Source: Phoma sp. XZ068
Lineage: Eukaryota; Ascomycota; Dothideomycetes; Pleosporales; Didymellaceae
Assembly: GCA_004835665.1 (NCBI GenBank)
Contig: ML240445.1
Span: 186,001-250,000 of the forward strand
DNA: 64,000 nucleotides
Reading direction: 5' to 3'
The first letter of the stretch is position 1. The number at the start of each line of letters is the position of its first letter. Of this stretch, positions 1 to 11,645 are shown one piece after another. Made by a program: the position numbers and the translations under genes. Below the pieces are notes generated by a model that ran no database searches, was not told the DNA's origin, and saw nothing but the letters and a program-made list of their open reading frames with translations.

Positions 1-575
1 AAAGCACGAGCCGGGTCCTTGTACTTGGACTCTGTTTCCGGGTCGGCGAGCCAGAGCTCGTAGGAGATACGGTTTGCCTCCCTCTCGGCCCACTGCTCAG
101 CGGCCACGGCCTCGTCGACGGGGAATTTCTCGCGCAGCCATTCCAGCCCCTTGAGCGCGAGGGCGCGGTCGACGTGTGTGTACTGGCTGCCCAGGTTGTC
201 GACGCCGTAGTCGGCCAGCGAGCCGGCGGTGCGGCGGTGGTGTAGGATGCGTAGGACGTTGTTGCCCTCTGCTGGTGTAAGCCGGCGCCCGAATATGCGC
301 CGGACGACATCATCACTGACACGCCCGCCTGGCAGCGGCCCTATCCGTACTGTACGTGCGGGGTGCTTCTGCTGGTGTGGGTTGGTCGGGGATTGGGGCG
401 TGTCGACAACCTTGGCCGAGAAGCGCGGGGTATTCGACAGGAAGCGGCATTGTGGTCGAGATGCGGCGTGTCTCCGTAATAGTGAGAGGATAGGCGATCG
501 TGTGGCGGCCTCAGTTGGTGTCTGCGAGGCACACACTCTGCGCGCGATGGCGCATGAGGGTCGGAGGAGAGACAT
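1..575 (-). CDS. Partial mitochondrial protein, probable Pcp1-type rhomboid protease N-terminus
   Basis: An open frame runs from ATG at 575 to the window edge with no stop, so the 3' part lies outside. About 190 residues are visible. The first ~60 are rich in Arg, Ser and Ala with almost no acid (MSLLRPSCAIARRV..), as in a mitochondrial presequence. The next part has a conserved-looking block, RRIFGRR..GNNVLRILHHRR, followed by GLEWLREKFPVDEA and an acidic helix. This resembles the region ahead of the rhomboid domain in fungal Pcp1-like mitochondrial inner-membrane proteases, which process Mgm1-type substrates. That match is from memory. The membrane core with the GxSG serine is not in the window, so the assignment stays tentative. 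Other mitochondrial matrix proteins remain possible. Confidence 0.5.
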   Translation of the reverse strand, partial: MSLLRPSCAIARRVCASQTPTEAATRSPILSLLRRHAASRPQCRFLSNTPRFSAKVVDTPQSPTNPHQQKHPARTVRIGPLPGGRVSDDVVRRIFGRRLTPAEGNNVLRILHHRRTAGSLADYGVDNLGSQYTHVDRALALKGLEWLREKFPVDEAVAAEQWAEREANRISYELWLADPETESKYKDPARA

Positions 576-881
576 CGAATGACCCGCGCCTGCTCTCCGC
601 AGCCTTGCTCAGGGACGTGGCGCGAAATTTGCTGTGCAAATTAGACTACCTCCCAGATGGCCTTGTGTAACGCTTCAATATGCACATAGCTCCAGAGCAT
701 GGGTGGGCGCGCTCGTGCAGATGGGACGAATGGTCGTCTCCAAAAAGAGTTCGGCATCTCGGAGGTGCGCATTGACCAGTTAGCCCTACGCCTGCTGATC
801 AAGTGCATTGCCATTGAGCAATTCATATTTACGATGCAAAAGAGGGTTACATAAAAAAAAGGATATTTCCGTATTCATATC
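576..881. other. Intergenic, 5' side of the rhomboid-like gene and 3' side of the PLC gene
   Basis: This holds the promoter of the partial minus-strand gene and the 3' end of the PLC-like gene, which is read in the same direction. I see no RNA gene or repeat in it. Confidence 0.5.
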
Positions 882-2417
882 TCAATGCTCCTCCCTCACC
901 TTCATCAACAACCCCATATTCATCCCAATGATCAACCTAACCAAATCCCAATCCCCACCCTCACCCACAACATCCATAACCACCACCCCTGTCCCCCCAT
1001 CCCCCTCCTTCTTCCCCTTGACACGAACCCCCTCCTCCCCAACCCCCTCAACACTACTCCTCTCGGGATGCGCCGGCGTCGTCCCCGGCTCCCTCAAATG
1101 ATGCCCAGCACACAGCCACTCCTCCATATGCCTATTCACAATCTTCGCAATCTTCTCCGGCCAGCACGCCCGATTCCAGAAATTGCTGCCACTCAGATAG
1201 TTCAGGTACAACGGCCCAGGCGGGACGGGATTCGTCTTATCCGTTGTGACGCCGGGGATGTGATGAACCGCTTCAGCGGCGCGCACGAGATGCTCGTTGA
1301 CGTACTGCACTTTTTGCGTTATAAGTTCTGGAGCCAAAACCTCGCAGAAGTCTTGCAGGTTGAATGTCGGTGATGAGGAGGGGAAGAGTGCGGTCGTGCA
1401 GTTGTTTGGCCACGCTGTTGCGTCGAGCCCAGAGCCGACGGCGTACATGGATGTCGAGGAGGGGGAAGTGTTGTAGCGACGGACGAGTACGCATTTACCG
1501 CGGACGGAGCCTAGGTACGGGATTGTGGGGTCTGTGTGCCATTTTGATGCGTTGGGGCCGATGTAGTGGTCTTGCAGGATGCGGGCAAAGTGTTCGTCTG
1601 TCGAGGAGCCGACGCCTTCGCGCTTCAGTGATATGAGAATGGTCTCGCTGGGATACGCGGCGAGGAAGGCGTAGCAGGTTTCCAGGATGGGAGCGAGGTA
1701 CTTTGGCCCTGTCAGGCTGATGGGGAATGCACCGTGCACCAGGTACATGTGCTTCTTGCCTGGATCAGAGGCATGGGTAGGCTGCGCTCGGATATCGAGG
1801 AAGCGGATGCCGTTTTCCAGTTGCGTTTTGACGTCCACCGACTGGCATTTTACGGATGGTAGTGCCTTGTAGTAGGTGTGTGAGTTGTGGGTACCTGGTA
1901 TGGAGATGGCAGAAAGGGGCAGGCTGTCTGGTAGCACTTCCATCCATGTTGAGTAGTCCTTTGTGTTGTTCGACCGAATCGCTAGGTGTGGAGTGGGATG
2001 GGAGGGGTGGAACAGTGCAGTAAAAGTTTCTGAAGGGGTAGGTGAGAGCGGCGTGAACTTTTGACTTGATTTTTGGGTGTAGGATGGATTTGTGTCAACA
2101 CGATGGCGTTCACCATTGGGTAATTCTATTATCAGTCGCAAGGTGGAGCTGGCAGCGGTTGCTTCGTCTCCGTCTTTCTGCTTGTGTGGCGCGGTAATCG
2201 TGTAAGATTCGAAAGGCCCCACAGGAACATCCAAGTCTATGTGATTGAATGATTGGGCATGTTCACCCAACTCTGGCGCTGAAGGTGATACTGAAGTAGT
2301 GTTCCTGGAGCCAAAGAAGTAACCACCAGATCTACTTTTCGAGGCATTAGGATCCTCGAAACGCTCGATGCGAGAGATGGAAATGGATTCTGATGTTAGA
2401 TTCCGTACAGTGATCAT
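882..2417 (-). CDS. PI-PLC X-domain protein (bacterial-type phosphatidylinositol phospholipase C fold)
   Basis: Single-exon gene of 511 aa from ATG at 2417. The frame stays open upstream to a TTG at 2447, but no earlier ATG exists, so 2417 is the first usable start unless a spliced 5' exon exists (a TACAG acceptor sits just before it). The N-terminal ~160 residues look like a beta-rich fungal extension. The catalytic fold starts near residue 165 with SISIPGTHNSHTYY (general-acid/base His ~177), then RFLDIR (~214-219) and YLVHGAF (second His ~228), then ILISLKREG. These are the hallmark blocks of the PI-PLC X domain. The last ~80 residues are Gly/Val/Glu rich with no clear domain. I see no signal peptide. 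Such enzymes cleave phosphatidylinositol or GPI. Substrate and location here are inferred only from the family. Confidence 0.85.
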   Translation of the reverse strand: MITVRNLTSESISISRIERFEDPNASKSRSGGYFFGSRNTTSVSPSAPELGEHAQSFNHIDLDVPVGPFESYTITAPHKQKDGDEATAASSTLRLIIELPNGERHRVDTNPSYTQKSSQKFTPLSPTPSETFTALFHPSHPTPHLAIRSNNTKDYSTWMEVLPDSLPLSAISIPGTHNSHTYYKALPSVKCQSVDVKTQLENGIRFLDIRAQPTHASDPGKKHMYLVHGAFPISLTGPKYLAPILETCYAFLAAYPSETILISLKREGVGSSTDEHFARILQDHYIGPNASKWHTDPTIPYLGSVRGKCVLVRRYNTSPSSTSMYAVGSGLDATAWPNNCTTALFPSSSPTFNLQDFCEVLAPELITQKVQYVNEHLVRAAEAVHHIPGVTTDKTNPVPPGPLYLNYLSGSNFWNRACWPEKIAKIVNRHMEEWLCAGHHLREPGTTPAHPERSSVEGVGEEGVRVKGKKEGDGGTGVVVMDVVGEGGDWDLVRLIIGMNMGLLMKVREEH

Positions 2418-3141
2418 GCCTGTATGAAGAGATGATTTATCTGCCAAAAAGACTCTTAAGCTAAAATCTCAAAATGAGATGTTCTGCTGCCTGAGGATGA
2501 TGGAGAGATAGTTGAGGACACGCAGGCAGCGAGTGATGCAAGTATTCATGTCAAGCAAACAAGTGCCGTAAACTAAAAAAGGGAGCAGTTTGAGCTGACT
2601 GTGGGACAGATAGGGGTATGCAGGAGATGATATAAGTGTCGATGATGATACCTGCGATTATGAGGTTGCAGTTGGGTAACCCGAGTGCCAAGATCCCCGT
2701 CCCGCGCAGACTTGGACGCGTATCACGACGGCGCGTTGACGTACGCACGCCACTACGTGGAATTTGCATTAAGACCCAGTCAAGATGAATTGTGCAAGTG
2801 GGTTACAGTCGCAGTACGATCTCGACAGGGAACTGATAGGGAACAATGAGTGTCATTTGCCACGTAAAGAAGCCTAAGCTACGATGGCCTTAACTATCCT
2901 GTCTACTAACACCGAAAACATCATCCAATAGGCCCTGCTCTACTCTGAGCAGGACACATACCCGGGTATCATGCATCTATAAGAAGCTGAAAGATCAAAG
3001 CCTCATGATGAACCCCTGCTCATACACTTGACGATCCATACCATTGATAAGAAGAGCGCCTTGTATGCAATCGTCCTCGACACTTGGAAGACTCGCTAAG
3101 AACAAAAAGTCGAACCCAGAAACGCCGGGAAATGCAGTGAT
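2418..3141. other. Intergenic between PLC-like and sirtuin genes
   Basis: Both flanking genes are on the minus strand, so this is the PLC promoter plus the sirtuin 3' UTR. Short open frames here have no ATG or no codon signal. A 5' non-coding exon of the PLC gene could lie here, but I cannot place a donor. Confidence 0.5.
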
Positions 3142-5145
3142 TCAGCAAAGGAGGTTGCCCATGCTATGTGGCACCGACTCTGGCCTTACAATCTCGTCCC
3201 TCTGCGAGCTAGACGAACTAGGACGAGAGTTAGTGTAAGGAGAGACAGGAAAGGAGCGAGCAAGCTCTTCGTGAATCTGCTCACTAGGCGTGCGGTCTTT
3301 CACAGGCGTGAACAGTTCGATTTCCGGACGGACTGGTGAGTGGTTGTTGCGACGGTCCACATCTGACAGCGGCTGCATCACCAGCCCTTGCTTGAACTTG
3401 GTGACTCGAACGCCTCTCGGTGTGGAAGGAGTCTCGCGTTTCACTACTGTGACACTGTCGACAACCTTCTTGACTGGAGCTGGCTGTGCGATGGACTTGT
3501 TGGAGGGAGCGAACTGAACCGGCGTGTCTTGTAGCTTCTTCGCTGGTTTCCCCGCAGGCTTTGCAGTTGCTTTTGTGGCTTTGAACATGTTGTTGATTGC
3601 AGGCGTCTCTTTCTTCGTGTCTTTCTTGGCCTTGGTCTTTGCTGCTGTGGCCTTCTTTGGCTGTGCTTGTGGCTTCTTTGCAGCTCCCTTGGTTGCCATG
3701 TTGCCGAGGAGATCCATCTGCGCGCCGGATTTCCGCTTTGTACCCTTCTTTGATGGCGTGCCTGGTTCCTGCTTGACAGCATTCTTGGGCAACATGCGAG
3801 GGCTTTGACCAGGTGTCAGCTGACCAGCGCTGCGGAAAACACCAGGCTTCTTGGGGGTGCCAACGACCACCTCAATCCTGTTGCTTTCCTTCGCTTTAGA
3901 TAGCTCCTCATCAGTGATCTCCTTGAAATCCATAGGGTCGTCCCATCTGCGCATGGCCGCATGTCGAGCAACCTCATCGCAAGGGCCCGTGACTACCAGA
4001 TCCCATGCGTTCTTCAAATCAACGCCTAGAGGCTCAGGATCGTTGTTGATCCATATCGCGACGCCGTCTTTCCTGTCGCGTACGGTGTTGCACATCTCGC
4101 GGGCAATGCGGCGGATTCCGGGGACCTTGAGTGTGGTACCAGCCACAATTACCGCATCCGGTCGCATACGAAGGTCAGTAGCGGCACAGGAGCCGATCGC
4201 TTCGTCATCAGGGTTTTGCTCGTTGTAAAGGACCATGCGAGGACGCAGACATCCAATTCCGTGGGTTCGCTTTTCCGCAGCTTGACGAACGATGTCCGTC
4301 TCTACACAGCTTGGGCATGGCGGCGCGGTGGGTCCGTCGAATAGCGCAGCATCAAAAGGGTATAGCTTGTGGCATTTTGAGCACACCATGTGATCAAGAC
4401 CTCCGTGCACCTGAACAGTCTTGGGCCAAGGTGCCTTCTTTGGTAGGGGGGCCTCGGTCCGGAGCGGAGGCATCGACGTATCGATACCGTCAACGTTTTG
4501 GGTGTAAAGTCGCATCAAGCGGCCCTCCTGTGCTAATGTCGCGATCAAATGGTGGAATGGGGTGGGTTGTGCGCTCCTCGTTTCTGTTGAGAGACTGCGC
4601 ACCATGGCGTGGAAAGTAGCGGTGGAGTCGTTGTCCTGGTAGACGGACGCGTCAAAGAGGTCCTTGCCGGAGGATTTGAGGCCATGCTCCTTCTTGAGTG
4701 AATTGAATAGACCAGTCGCAGATCGGAAGTCGGGGATACCAGCGGACACTGAAATACCGGCACCCGCGATGACTACAATTTTGCGCTTCTTATGGAGTAC
4801 GTTGAGTAAGCGCTGAAGCTGCGGCTTGTCATCGTCGGTAATGTCTTGTGTCAGGTCAAGGTATTCTGTTGTGCGGCCATTGGCATCTGGAGCGGGCGTG
4901 AGCTTCCTCCTCTTCGGCGGACGCGGATCCTCGTCATTGCTGGAAGGCGGGGAAGGCATGTCCTCGGGTGCGGGTGTCGTCTTAGCAGAGGAGCGACGCG
5001 AAGAAGAAGGCGAGGGCAACGATCGTACGTGGAAGCCCGGGGGTGGTGAAGGGGAGCGTGTGAGAATGGAGAGCTCAGACTCGCAGTCGGAAGGTGGATC
5101 CGTCAGCGGCGAGCTGGGCCCGCCGTTGAATATAAAGGTCGCCAT
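3142..5145 (-). CDS. HST3/HST4-like: Sirtuin, Hst3/Hst4-type NAD-dependent histone deacetylase
   Basis: Single exon, 667 aa, ATG at 5145. The upstream in-frame extension begins only at a GTG, so it is ignored. The Sir2 core spans residues ~110-370: GAGISVSAGIPDFR (128 onward, NAD binding), TQNVDG (~215-220), catalytic His 247 in VHGGLDH, and a zinc ribbon with Cys 255, 258, 277 and 280. The VAGTTLKVPG block follows. The insertions and the Lys/Ala-rich tail (KKATAAKTKAKKD, ~residue 495) match fungal Hst3/Hst4 enzymes, which remove acetyl from histone H3 Lys56 after S phase and guard genome stability. A basic patch KRRK near residue 80 could act as a nuclear localisation signal. The N-terminal 100 residues are Pro/Ser rich and probably disordered. 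The family call is firm. The H3K56 preference is inferred from the subfamily. Confidence 0.92.
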   Translation of the reverse strand: MATFIFNGGPSSPLTDPPSDCESELSILTRSPSPPPGFHVRSLPSPSSSRRSSAKTTPAPEDMPSPPSSNDEDPRPPKRRKLTPAPDANGRTTEYLDLTQDITDDDKPQLQRLLNVLHKKRKIVVIAGAGISVSAGIPDFRSATGLFNSLKKEHGLKSSGKDLFDASVYQDNDSTATFHAMVRSLSTETRSAQPTPFHHLIATLAQEGRLMRLYTQNVDGIDTSMPPLRTEAPLPKKAPWPKTVQVHGGLDHMVCSKCHKLYPFDAALFDGPTAPPCPSCVETDIVRQAAEKRTHGIGCLRPRMVLYNEQNPDDEAIGSCAATDLRMRPDAVIVAGTTLKVPGIRRIAREMCNTVRDRKDGVAIWINNDPEPLGVDLKNAWDLVVTGPCDEVARHAAMRRWDDPMDFKEITDEELSKAKESNRIEVVVGTPKKPGVFRSAGQLTPGQSPRMLPKNAVKQEPGTPSKKGTKRKSGAQMDLLGNMATKGAAKKPQAQPKKATAAKTKAKKDTKKETPAINNMFKATKATAKPAGKPAKKLQDTPVQFAPSNKSIAQPAPVKKVVDSVTVVKRETPSTPRGVRVTKFKQGLVMQPLSDVDRRNNHSPVRPEIELFTPVKDRTPSEQIHEELARSFPVSPYTNSRPSSSSSQRDEIVRPESVPHSMGNLLC

Positions 5146-6355
5146 TGCGAGGTGAACGCGTTTTGTTTGTGGCAGGCGTGGTGGTGGTGGACGCGTTTGG
5201 AAGCGACGATCGGGATGTCGCGCTGAGGGAGGAAGCCGCGACGAACAACGTCGTGGCGGCGCAGAGCTTAGGGATACAGCGGCAAACGCTGCAAAACTAA
5301 ACACACACGACTAGAGTAGTGACAGTTGCGCATATAACAGCAGCAGCTCTGCACAAGCCACAGCTATGGGGAAGTCGTGCGGGTTTGGGCGGGTGGGTGG
5401 AAGTGCTCAGGGCGTGGTGGATCGCTGCCGTCACTGCTGGGCGTGGGGGAGGTACCGGTCGTGCAGGGCTGCAAAGTCGGCAAGCGACACTAAACCATAG
5501 TGATTGTTACGGATAGCGTGAAAATTATAGGGATGGTGCGCGCAGACGCGCTGTCGCGGGGGAGCCTGCGGTTGGCGAGAAATGGGGGTGGTTGGAGTTG
5601 TGGTGCGATGAACGAAGACAGGAACGCCGGGAGACTCTGAAGATGCCAAGGCCTCGAACAGCATTTGAGCACGATCCACGAACCAAAACAAACTGATCAA
5701 GACGGGTACGCTAGTAGGACGGCTGATTGCGGCTTGCAAAGACCCGCGGTGAGGAGAAGATGAGCTCAGGGCGAGTTTGTGTTCGAGCACGTGCGGAAGT
5801 ATGTTGTATCTCCAAGCATGGTTTTGCATTTGAGCGTCCCTTCTGCTGCGCATTCGAGAGCCATTGATACGACAGGTGACATCGTCATTGCCCACACCGT
5901 TCAGCATGGCAGGCTGGTGAGATTCGCCAATTTACAGTAGCTATAAACTATCGCCACCGCGAAGTGGACACAGCCTTTATCTTTTAACCATCGCACATAA
6001 CCAATAGTCCGAAAAGTTCATGAGTGATGGTGTTCTGAAGCATGACGCCTGGCGTGTGTAGTTCGCGAGAGCTTCGTGATGCAAGTCACCGAGTCGACGA
6101 GGCTGCGACCCACCATCGCGTTTCGCTTACCCGCCTAGCTTGGACCCACCCTGGTCAAGTTAAACTCCAGCTCCAGCACGCGGCCGTGACCCAATCGCAG
6201 CCTTGATACATTTCCTATGTTCTTTGCGTGATACCCGGTGATTTCCATCGTCACCAAGTTATTGCTTTGATGATTTGGAGTTGAAGGATCGATTTTCTTC
6301 TCCTCCACCCTTCGCTTCTTGAAGCACACCGCAGCCGCCGCGCACTGCCGTGGAG
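5146..6355. other. Divergent intergenic region, sirtuin / Med16
   Basis: The 1.2 kb between two divergent genes must carry both promoters. A minus-strand frame of 158 codons (5431-5907, ATG at 5907) lies inside but has no recognisable domain and an Arg/His/Pro/Gln-rich composition typical of chance frames. I leave it as unproven. Confidence 0.45.
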
Positions 6356-9300
6356 ATGGATCCCAACTACAGCATGGACGTAGATGATCTCTTCGGAGAC
6401 TCAGAACATGTCACTCTCCAGAACATTACCGCCGTGCCGCCCGTGAAGGGTCTTGCTAGGAGAGTCGATGAACTCGGTGCTAACGGGTGTTGCCAGTAAG
6501 TTGCACACACCAGCTCCCCAGCACGTGCTGCCTGGACATGTTCTTAACAAGTCTGCAGGAAGATCGCGTGGTCGAAAAATGGCTGTGTGGCCTATATCAC
6601 TCCGGATGGTGCTGCAGTTCACCTCAAAGTCTTCTCTAGAGACATTGAAACGGGAAAGTGGGATCTTGGAAAGGATGTCGCCTTGGAGGTTCCACATGGC
6701 CGTGAACACTTCCCGTTTGTTCACCTATCCTGGAGTCATCTAGGAAACGATCTTGTAGCCGTCGATGTTGCAGGTCGCGTGTTGAACTTCTCTTGTGCTA
6801 TGGCTCTCGATAGAATGCAGTACATCAAGGCTGAGCTAGCGCATCCAGAAGCTGAAGCAGATGGAATTGTGGGCTTGCATTGGTTGGCAATATATCCGTA
6901 CGAGCAGAAGGTAGGATAGCCTCCAGACTGCCTCTGATTTCTACTGACTTGAATGCAGAACCATATTGCCTGGTCCGCTGAAAGAGAAGGAGAGAAGTGG
7001 AAGTGGAACATACGTTCTCACGTGTTTCATGATGCACACCACCCAATTCCTAGCAAAGCCTCGCTCATCTACCTCAAGAGGCATGGCGAACTTACACTAC
7101 GGTTTCAACAAAACGACAACGCGTGGCAAGAGTCGTCGACTCAACTGGGCCCGATGATCTCCACACAAGAGTCGTTTACACACGCGGCCTTTGCTTCTAA
7201 CAACGGTACCTTCTTCATCACGAATCATCGTATACCCGCTGATTTTAGACAGATGACAGCTTGTTGATGGCAGCGTACGACCTTAGGCGACGGCTGCACT
7301 TGTACCGGATAGAGACTGCCTGGCAGGTCCCACAGGAGAAGCACAGTCAGAACGCTGGTCATTTCGATAAGCCTGGCCTGCAGGTTTCTTTGATTGCTAT
7401 TGAAGAAAGGTGTGGTCCTGTCAACATGATCACGACTGATCTCGACAACGGCGCTGAGGCCAGAGGCACAACACCCGCACAACTCACACACCTTAGCTTC
7501 CTGCCAGTCACACCTGACATGAGCGATGGCTCGATACCTACAGTCCAAGCTATCTACTGCAGACCACCGAACCTAGTCGCAGTCGACCACTTGCAGCCAC
7601 AAGAGACTCCCCACAGCGTAATAGTCAAGTGGGAAGTGCATCAGCTACAGCAGAACCAGCTACATCCAAGTCTGGACCAAGTCACGTCCAAGAAGAAGGC
7701 AATCGGCTCTGTCGCAGCACGAACCATTTTCCAACTCAAGCGGGGCACAGACTTTCCCATGCATGCGGTTGTTCTGTCTTGCGTCTCACTCTGGTACCAC
7801 ATGCTACTTGCCTTCCACTACAGCGACGGCACGATCGAGTTCCGGAAACGGTCGACCATGGAGATTCTCGTCAACGATGGCAACACTGACAGTGTAACAT
7901 CGCTTTACCAAGCTGGCTTTGCCTTCCCACATGGCGAACCATGCCTCCACCTTGCCCTCTCACCAAACTACTGCATATCCGCCTGCATGCAACAAGACTC
8001 CACCATCAAGCTCCGCCCCCTTGAGTACCAGCGCGGGACGCTTTCCATCTCAGACGACGACCCACGCAACTCAGCTGCCCTCGCAGGCCTGATTCTACAA
8101 TCCGCATCCTCGGCGAACCAGTACTTCTCCAGCGACGACATCTTCAGCGTCATGGGCTCGCTCTCAGACAAGCGCAAGAGCGACTTCACCACGCTCCTCT
8201 TCGAAGCCCTGCAAGTAAACATCGACTGCGGCATCGACGACATGAACAACAACTACCTCATGCTGCTCGGCCGGTCCCCTTTCTTCGTCAAAACACTCTC
8301 CGCAATGCACCTTCTCGGTCTCAAATCGCCCGTCAACCGTGACCTGAGCAGCAAAATGGCCTGGATCATCCTCAACATCAAATATGTCACTCAGATCCTG
8401 ACCAGCATCACACGCATGCATGGACACATGGACAAGACTCTTCTGCGCCCGGAGGTAGTCCCGCAATTCATCGGCATATGTCGCTGGATAATGCACTTCA
8501 TTGCATACACCATGGACTCACTCTTCACCCTCGGCCGCTCCCTCGTCGACATACCCCCCAGCGACCTCACCGCCGCAAAACTCTCCTCCATCTTCGCCGA
8601 ACAAAACAACCCGGCTGTTCTCCTCCTCCTCTCCGCCTTCCCCCGCCACATGATGAAACTCTGGTCCCAGCCACTCGCATGGGTCAAACGCAGCGCAGAC
8701 AACTTCACCAATCCCAGCGCCCCCGTCCAATCCCCAGAAGTCCGCAAACTCTACGCCCCGCTCGCCGCCGCCCTCTCCGAAATCCCCTTCGACTGGCGCT
8801 GGTTCGAGCGCCTCGTCAGCGAAACCCACGAAACCACACGCGCCATGTACAAAAAAGCCGGCATCTCGGACACCACCCGCAACACCCTCGAGCGGGACTT
8901 ACTCCTCGGCAAACTACCAGAGCAGTTCCTCCCGCTCGCGAAACGCCTGGTGACAGACCAGCTCTGGAACTCGGATATCCCCGGCGGCTGTCTGGCTGAT
9001 AAGCTGGACGCAGGCCGCCTCATGTTCTTCGATACCACGTGGCTCGGCTTCCAGGAATCCCGGCGCGCGCAGGAGTGGCACGACACGCATGTCGTGGACG
9101 TGTGTCAGAAGATGATTATCCGTGGGTTAGGAAGGCATGAACATCCTGTCACGAGTGCGACGCAGATGGGGCGCAGTAGGAGCGATAGCACGGTGAGTGT
9201 TGGTGGGCTTGCGGATGAGGGTGGGAAGAGAAGGAGGCAGTTGAGGAGGTGTGTGAGGTGTGGGAGTTGTATGGAGGATGTTACGGTGAATCAGGTGGGG

Positions 9301-9399
9301 TATACGCCGCATCATTTGAGCTGGTTGATGGGGATTGCGAAGCATTGTGTTTGTGGGAATAGTTGGATGCTTGCGCCGGAGAAGAAAAGGGCGAGGTAG
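6356..9399 (+). CDS. MED16: Mediator complex subunit 16 (Med16/Sin4)
   Basis: Four exons: 6356-6495, 6559-6910, 6959-7205, 7253-9399, giving 961 aa. Introns are 63, 48 and 47 nt. The third has a GGTACC donor and a CTGAT branch site, and removing it joins ASNN to DDSLLMAAYD in frame. The start MDPNYSMDVDDLFGD is the usual acidic Med16 opening. WD-like repeats fill the N-terminal half (KIAWSKNGCVAYITPDG, HLSWSHLGNDLVAVD). The C-terminus carries a Cys cluster, RRCVRCGSC..HCVCGNSW, as in other fungal Med16 tails. Med16 is a tail-module subunit that links activators to RNA polymerase II in the nucleus. The length fits the family. The 5' end overlaps nothing, and the gene is divergent from the sirtuin. 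Confidence 0.9.
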
Positions 9400-9596
9400 A
9401 TAGATAGTTTGATTATGCAGTCTGTACAATGAGTTTCATAGGGTACGAGTTCAAAAGGCACAGATGTTTCGCTAGATGTAGGCATTTCTTCATTCATTCG
9501 GGTCGCAGATGCTCTGCTTTTCATGTGACGCATAACTAGGGGTATTGTCCATGTCCATACCCGAGACGCCTGCTCATCCAAAACACACCGCAGTCT

Positions 9597-11031
9597 CTAC
9601 GACTTGGCGGCACCAGCCTTGAAGAGCACAATGTCACCGTCCTCGACGATGTAGTCCTTGCCCTTGGTCATGATCTTGCCCTGGGCCTTGACACTGGCTT
9701 CGTCACCGTACTCCTTGAGGGTGGAGTAGTTGTAGACGATACACTGGATGAAAGTCTTCTCAAAGTCACCGTGAATGACACCGGCAGCCTTTGGTGCCTT
9801 GGTGCCGTTGCGCAGTGTCCATTGCCTGACTTCATCGGCACCGGTTGTGAAGAAGCTGCCAAGGTTGAGAGCCTTGCGCATGGTGATGACGACCTTGGGG
9901 AGGGCCGACTTGGTGCCGAAGGTCTTGCACTCCTCAGCAGCCTCCGCGTCGGACATAGCAGCCAGACGCTCCTCAAACTGAACAGAGATGGGGATGACTG
10001 GGTCGCCAGTGGCGTTGGTCTTGACCCACTCGGCAATCTTGGGCAGATGCTTGTTCTTCTGGCGGATGTAGTCCTTCTCGCTCAAGTTGACGAGGTAGAC
10101 GACAGGCTTGGCCGAGAGGAGGAAGAGAGGGTTGATGACCTCGACCTGGATAGATGGTCAGCAATGGCCTGGCAAAGTGCTTTCCATGTATAGAGAATTG
10201 GAGGTATGTCGATCAGATAAGGACTTCTTTTCAGAACGTTCCGGCGTTACGGGAACATCAAAGAGCTGGGATTATAGAGCAATCGCTCTTTGTCATCTTG
10301 TGACGGGGAGGGGATGGTGGTGGAGTGGAATGTACGTACCTCCTTTGGGCCCCAGTCGCCCTTGCGGACGTCCTTGCCGTCCTTCAGCATGGCGAGGATC
10401 TTCTCGACGGTGGCCTGCTCCTCCTTGAGCTTCTTCATCTCCAGAGACTGACCACCACGTCTTGTCTGCTTGACAAGGTTCTCGAGGGCCTTCTCGACAA
10501 ACTCAATGTCCTTGAGACGGAGCTCCTCGCTGATGATGTCCAAGTCACGGATGGGGTCGACGTCACCCTCGACGTGAATGATCTCAGCATCGTCGAAGCA
10601 ACGTACGACCTGGAAGATGGCATCGACGGCGCGAATGTGCGACAAGAAGGCGTTACCAAGACCAGCACCCGTCGAGGCACCGCGGGTCAGACCGGCGATA
10701 TCGTAGACGGTCAGGTCGGCGGGCACCCTCGACTTGGGGTTGTACATCTTGCAGAGGTCATCGAAGCGGTCGTCGGGGACGATGACGCGCGCCTCCTCGG
10801 GGTCGATGGTGGCATAGGGGAAGTTGGCAGGGTTACCGAGCGAGCACTTGGTAATGGCCTGGAAGAGCGTGGATTTACCAACGTTGGCAAGGCCGACCTG
10901 GCGTTCACTGTTAACATGTGAGATGACGTTGACAGCTGGACAGGGTGCTCACTCACGATACCGCTCTTCAGACTGTTGCCAGGCCTGCCGAGCAGGAGCT
11001 TCTCCTCCTTGACGGCTTTCTTGGGAGGCAT
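9597..11031 (-). CDS. OLA1: Obg-like ATPase 1 (YchF/Ola1 family)
   Basis: Three exons: 11031-10957, 10897-10340, 10145-9597 (introns 59 and 194 nt), 393 aa, the usual length. The start MPPKKAVKEEKLLLGRP is diagnostic of the eukaryotic family. The P-loop GLANVGKST (residues ~27-35) is restored exactly when intron 1 is removed. The DIAGLTRGAS block and the NLSEKDY block (NxxE in place of NKxD, which gives ATP over GTP preference) follow, then a coiled-coil insert and a C-terminal TGS domain ending VLFKAGAAKS. It is a cytosolic ribosome-associated ATPase with roles in translation control and stress. The second intron is about three times longer than most here. Divergent from the PPPDE gene. Confidence 0.95.
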
Positions 11032-11645
11032 CTTCTTTTTCTTGGGGGCGCTTGCGTAGGTGCGGGTGCAAGCAGCGAGGAGGAAAAATTTGTGTGGTGA
11101 GGGAGGAGAGAGGAATGGGGAGGAAAATTGGCGGGCAGTACTTGCGGCCGGCCGGTAAACAGTGGGTATCAACGAAGAGAAAAGAAAGGCAGGAGAAGTG
11201 GTGGGGGGTATGGTGTATGTAATGAGGGGCGGAGAGAGCTTTGCAGCCTCCTCTCCTCTGGTTCCTTGCTTATGGGTGGTGGACTTGGAAAATACTTGCA
11301 GCACCGTAACCGAATTTTATCAAGCTGCGCACGGCGCGTTGTGTGGCTGCGTCTGCCAAGCCGGCGCTTCGAATGGGCAAGGGCCAGCCGAGGAGCAGCA
11401 TACGCGTTCGGCCATGAGCGTGATGGGTGCTGCCGGCGGGTGAATGGTGTCGCATGCTTGTGATCCCTCACCCTCTGCATCGATTGCCTATATCGAAGGG
11501 CTGGTCCCGCCTTTCCTACCGTAACCTGTCTCCCTGCTGTAGTGCTATCTCATGACCAACCTGCGCCCGTAGTCTTTGCGGCGTTCAAGATTGCGCATAC
11601 CGTAGTAACCCCAGTTACACCACATCGTATCTATACCCGCCCAGC
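11032..11645. other. Shared promoter region, OLA1 / PPPDE gene
   Basis: 614 bp between divergent starts. Pyrimidine-rich stretches lie near both ATGs. Open frames inside are antisense to the 5' leader and lack coding character. Confidence 0.5.

Noticed and set aside
5431..5907. Minus-strand frame of 158 codons with ATG between the sirtuin and Med16 genes
   Set aside because: No domain, biased toward Arg, Pro, His and Gln as in chance frames, and it lies inside a shared promoter region.
7183..7260. A 23-nt intron (GTATAC to ACAG) in Med16
   Set aside because: Too short for this genome. A GTACCT donor 24 nt upstream gives a normal 47-nt intron and a better protein join.
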